Virus record (IMG/VR): IMGVR_UViG_3300022745_000065
Span: 1 to 42,132 of that record
Strand: one strand, 5' to 3'
DNA: 42,132 nt
Origin: a virus
Shown here: piece after piece, positions 39,032 through 42,132 of the stretch
Position numbering within the stretch: the first letter of the stretch is position 1
Layout: every line of letters begins with the position of its first letter
Position numbers and translations under genes: made by a program
Notes under the pieces: generated by a model
Databases searched by the model: none
The model's input: the letters and a program-made list of their open reading frames with translations, nothing else
What the model was told of the DNA's origin: nothing

Positions 39032-41697
39032 TTATTAATGAAGAGACGCTCGCCCATTATGGTACTCCTCGTCATTCGGGAAGATACAAGTGGGGATCGG
39101 GCGGAGATGAAAACACTAGAAATCGAGACTTCTTGGGTTTGGTAGGAGAACTCGAGGCTAAGGGACTCTCACAAGTTGAGATCGCTAAGGCCATGGGGTT
39201 TGCTACGTACCACCCAAATGGAGATCTTAAGTCCAGTGGCACATCCGAGTTTCGTACTCGAAAGACGATTGCTACAAACGCTCAGAGAGCAGCTTTGGCT
39301 ACACAAGCAGAACGCTTGCTTGCTACTGGAATGTCTCGCAATGCTGTAGCTAAGGAAATGGGCCTTCCGAACGAATCTTCTGTTCGTAGCCTTATCGCAC
39401 CAGGAACTAAAGAAAAGAATGCTATCATCCATTCGACACGAGAAGTAATTCGTGCTGCTGTGGAGAAGCATGGCATTGTGGATATCGGCGCTGGCGTTGA
39501 AAAGCGTATGGGAGTATCTCGTACGAAGTTCGACGCTGCTGTTTCTCTTCTTGTCGAAGAAGGTTACAATAAGCACCGACTTCCCGTTCCTCAGCTAGGT
39601 ACTCCTTACGACACCAACTTCAAGGTCTTGACTAAGAAGGGCATGGAGTGGAAAGAAGCTGCTGCTCGAAAGCATGAGATTGAGCAGATCACTGATTATA
39701 GCCAAAATGGCGGAGAGTCCTTTAACAAGATTCATTATCCCGAACCAGTCAGCTCGCGACGTGTAGCGGTTCGCTGGGCAGAAGATGGTGGAGGCCAAGC
39801 AGACGGAATGATCTACATCCGTCCAGGAGCAAAGAATCTTTCTCTCGGTCATGCTAACTATGCTCAGGTTCGAGTGAATGTGGATGATACCCACTTCCTC
39901 AAGGGCATGGCTATGTACAAGGATGATCTTCCTCCTGGTGTAGACATCGAGTTTCACACAAGTAAGCGTAAAGCAGACAGCAAGACAGGCAACAAGCTTG
40001 ATGCAATGAAGGTTTTGGAGAAAGATGCCGACGGCAATGTAGACTTTCTAAAGTCTATTCAACGCCAACGTGGTGCACTGAACATCATCAGCGAAGAAGG
40101 AGATTGGGACACTTGGGCAGGAAATCTTTCCTCTCAAATGTTGTCTAAGCAAAAGGCTAGTCTCGCCAAGCAACAACTAGACATGACTTACGAGCACAAG
40201 AAGTCAAGTCTTCATGAGATTGAGCAGATTACAAACCCAATTCTTCGTAAGAGGCTTCTTGAGCAGTTCGCTGAAGATGTTGATAGTTCTGCTGTAGAAC
40301 TTGAAGCAGCAGGAATCAAGGACACTGCGGCACATGTTATTCTCCCTTTGAGTAAAATCAAAGAAACCGAGATTTATGCTCCAAACTTTAAAAATGGAAC
40401 AAGGGTAGCACTTGTTCGCCACCCGCATGGCGGAATCTTTGAGATTCCTAATCTTGTGGTCAACAACAACAATCCGGCTGCCAAGAAAGCATTTGGTAAC
40501 GCTAGAGATGCTGTTGGAATTCACCACAAAGTTGCTGAGCAACTCTCTGGTGCAGACTTTGACGGGGATCACGTTCTTGTAATTCCCAATAATCGAGGTC
40601 AAGTAAAGCACGCGCCTACACTTGAAGCACTAAAAGGCTTTGATGCCAAGCATCTATACCCTAAGTATGAGGGTATGCCAAAGATGACTGATCTAGAAAA
40701 GCAGAAAGAAATGGGATCGATTTCTAATCTCATTACGGACATGACAATCAAGGGTGCAAACCAAGATGAGATTGCCCGTGCTATTAAGCATTCAATGGTC
40801 GTCATTGACGCGCAAAAGCATGAACTCAATTACAAGCAATCTGAAGTAGACCATGGTATTAAAGAACTAAAAACAAAGTGGCAAAAAGAAGGTCGTAATC
40901 GTGGCGCTTCTACTTTGATTTCAAGAGCAGGCGCAGAAGTTCGTATTCCTGAACGCAAGCAGGGTTTTCTTGTAGACAAGAAGACGGGTGCCAAGATCTT
41001 CAGGGAAACTGGACGTATGACTATCGATAAATCTGGTAATCCTGTGCCTAAAATGCAGAAGTCTAAGCGTCTAGCAGAAACATCAAACGCCCATACACTT
41101 GTTGGTAAGAACCCTACTATCATTGAGACAATCTATGCTGATCATAGTAATAGATTGAAGGCAATGGCAAACGATGCTAGAAAGACTGCCTTACTTACAA
41201 AAGGTCGCCTCTATAACAAGGAAGCCGCTGCTATTCACAACAAAGAAGTAGCCTCCCTTAAAAGTAAACTCACTCTTGCCCAGCAAAAGGCACCTCTTGA
41301 AAGACAGGCCCAGGTTATTGGTAACGCCCTCCTTAAAGTAAGGGTTAATGCCAATCCTAACATGACTAAAGAAACAAAGAAGAAACTTAAGTTTCAGATA
41401 CTCAAGGAAGCAAGAGAAAGAACAGGCGCAACAAAGTCCCGTATAGAAATAACCCCCCCTGAATGGAAAGCCATCCAAGATGGGGCTATTACTAACACTA
41501 TGTTGTCGTCTATTCTAGATCATGCAGACATGGATCAAGTAAAGAAGTTGGCTACTCCTAAGACACAACTCAAGATGACCGATTCTAAAACTTCTCGTGC
41601 TACTACTATGCTTAGTCAAGGCTATACGCAAGCGGCTGTAGCAGAAGCATTAGGTGTATCATTGACTACTCTAAAGACTGCATTGAAGGGAGCATAG
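39028..41697 (+). CDS. Candidate single-chain two-barrel RNA polymerase with N-terminal WG tag
   Basis: 889 residues. Residues ~7-27 read LAHYGTPRHSGRYKWGSGG, a tag-like signature of phage proteins. Helix-turn-helix-like segments follow (GLSQVEIAKAMGF ~48-60; GMSRNAVAKEMGLPNESSV) and one ends the protein (GYTQAAVAEALGVSLTTLK). VALVRHPHGGIFEIPNL leads to AEQLSGADFDGDHVLVIPN with DFDGD at 510-514, the metal-binding motif of multisubunit, YonO-type and RdRP-type polymerases. Downstream EMGSISNLITDMTIKG fits the segment after the catalytic barrel. LKGMAMYKDD near ~296-305 may be the lysine-bearing first barrel. Viral role and template are inferred. Confidence 0.78.
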   Translation: MIINEETLAHYGTPRHSGRYKWGSGGDENTRNRDFLGLVGELEAKGLSQVEIAKAMGFATYHPNGDLKSSGTSEFRTRKTIATNAQRAALATQAERLLATGMSRNAVAKEMGLPNESSVRSLIAPGTKEKNAIIHSTREVIRAAVEKHGIVDIGAGVEKRMGVSRTKFDAAVSLLVEEGYNKHRLPVPQLGTPYDTNFKVLTKKGMEWKEAAARKHEIEQITDYSQNGGESFNKIHYPEPVSSRRVAVRWAEDGGGQADGMIYIRPGAKNLSLGHANYAQVRVNVDDTHFLKGMAMYKDDLPPGVDIEFHTSKRKADSKTGNKLDAMKVLEKDADGNVDFLKSIQRQRGALNIISEEGDWDTWAGNLSSQMLSKQKASLAKQQLDMTYEHKKSSLHEIEQITNPILRKRLLEQFAEDVDSSAVELEAAGIKDTAAHVILPLSKIKETEIYAPNFKNGTRVALVRHPHGGIFEIPNLVVNNNNPAAKKAFGNARDAVGIHHKVAEQLSGADFDGDHVLVIPNNRGQVKHAPTLEALKGFDAKHLYPKYEGMPKMTDLEKQKEMGSISNLITDMTIKGANQDEIARAIKHSMVVIDAQKHELNYKQSEVDHGIKELKTKWQKEGRNRGASTLISRAGAEVRIPERKQGFLVDKKTGAKIFRETGRMTIDKSGNPVPKMQKSKRLAETSNAHTLVGKNPTIIETIYADHSNRLKAMANDARKTALLTKGRLYNKEAAAIHNKEVASLKSKLTLAQQKAPLERQAQVIGNALLKVRVNANPNMTKETKKKLKFQILKEARERTGATKSRIEITPPEWKAIQDGAITNTMLSSILDHADMDQVKKLATPKTQLKMTDSKTSRATTMLSQGYTQAAVAEALGVSLTTLKTALKGA

Positions 41698-41701
41698 TGC
41701 T

Positions 41702-41932
41702 ATGTCTGTTATGATTACTACAATAGACAATCCTTTTGATCCTTTCGATGCTTTTGACGATTGGTTTCAATGGGACACACTTGCAGGATACAACACTTGT
41801 TCGTTGCTTGCAAGAATTGTGAACACGTCAAGTGAACTTAGTATTGAACAACAAATCATTGACATTGAACGAGCAATAGACACTATTGTTAGTGACAATG
41901 TTAGTGGCGTTCATCTCAAGGTAGTCAAGTAA
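41702..41932 (+). CDS. Small partner of the DFDGD protein, unknown function
   Basis: 76 residues, 5 bp after the polymerase-like gene. IDNPFDPFDAFDDWFQWDTL and GYNTCSLLARIVNTSSELSI, then a helix (EQQIIDIERAIDTIVSDNVS), are patterns I associate with small phage proteins encoded directly after such large proteins. Close spacing suggests co-translation and possibly a complex. Confidence 0.7.
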   Translation: MSVMITTIDNPFDPFDAFDDWFQWDTLAGYNTCSLLARIVNTSSELSIEQQIIDIERAIDTIVSDNVSGVHLKVVK

Positions 41933-41942
41933 CAAAGAACAA

Positions 41943-42073
41943 TTGTGAGATTAGATGAGCCAACTCAAAGCTGATGCACAATGCTTCAAGTTTTGAGTAC
42001 ATAACAGACATAGACATACAAATCAAAAACTTCTACGCCTATGATCTATGTAACTGTTGCTCTAATCTTACAA
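41943..42073 (+). ncRNA. Candidate three-way-junction structured RNA
   Basis: TTGTGAGATTAGA (41943) pairs with TCTAATCTTACAA (42061) over 13 bp with one G-U. Inside lie ACTCAAA/TTTGAGT (41963/41992), AAGC/GCTT, and AACAG-ACATAG/CTATGT-CTGTT (42003/42046). There is no reading frame. It could be a 3' element of the polymerase operon or a leader of a gene beyond the window. Confidence 0.5.
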
Positions 42074-42094
42074 CTCTCGCTGGTCAATGGTGAC

Positions 42095-42125
42095 GGGGGG
42101 GAGGGGTCGTAAACAGATCCCCCCC
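42095..42125 (+). repeat. G7/C7 inverted repeat at the window end
   Basis: GGGGGGG at 42095-42101 can pair with CCCCCCC at 42119-42125 around a 17-nt loop. Strong GC hairpin, possibly near a genome terminus or a terminator; the window ends 7 bases later. Confidence 0.5.
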
Positions 42126-42132
42126 TCCGCAT

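Overview
The window is the middle-to-right part of the genome of a tailed bacteriophage of siphovirus type, most probably infecting an actinobacterium. It has an HK97-type head module, a long tape measure, Dit-like and ReqiPepy6 Gp37-like tail-tip proteins, and many tiny membrane-protein genes between terminators and promoters. The exact host cannot be read from the sequence. All genes lie on the plus strand. There is no integrase, repressor, IS element or CRISPR array, so nothing here suggests lysogeny. No endolysin or small terminase subunit is visible, so they are probably outside the window.

1-19876, virion and lysis module: end of a collagen-like fibre, a small KGMKWG protein, large terminase, a second KGMKWG protein, portal, a protease-linker-capsid fusion, neck proteins, three tandem tail-tube paralogues with a chaperone-like gene between the first two, a second collagen-like fibre, an HK97 gp10-like protein, a 1643-residue tape measure, distal tail protein, Gp37-like protein, fibre and FN3 proteins, and a holin-like protein.

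19877-26262, small-gene region: many genes of 36-186 codons, mostly separated by cassettes of a hairpin terminator followed by a promoter of fixed geometry (TCGCGT, 13 nt, then a TATAAT-like hexamer). Two cassettes contain no normal gene and may make small RNAs. One promoter fires into a 290-nt array of paired dyad repeats.

26263-35011: membrane and accessory proteins, then a replication cluster centred on a 1238-residue fusion of SF3 helicase, primase-like AEP domain and family B DNA polymerase, followed by a putative ssDNA-binding protein and small genes.

35012-35491: a stem-loop-rich non-coding region. 35492-39031: small genes, an SF2 helicase, an AT-rich palindromic origin-like region, a VRR-NUC nuclease and a Cas4/RecB-like nuclease.

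39028-41932: an 889-residue protein with a DFDGD motif in a context that matches single-chain two-barrel RNA polymerases (YonO/RdRP type), plus a 76-residue partner. It begins with a Trp-Gly tag resembling that on two proteins of the head module, so it may travel in the virion. The window ends with a candidate three-way-junction RNA and a G7/C7 inverted repeat.
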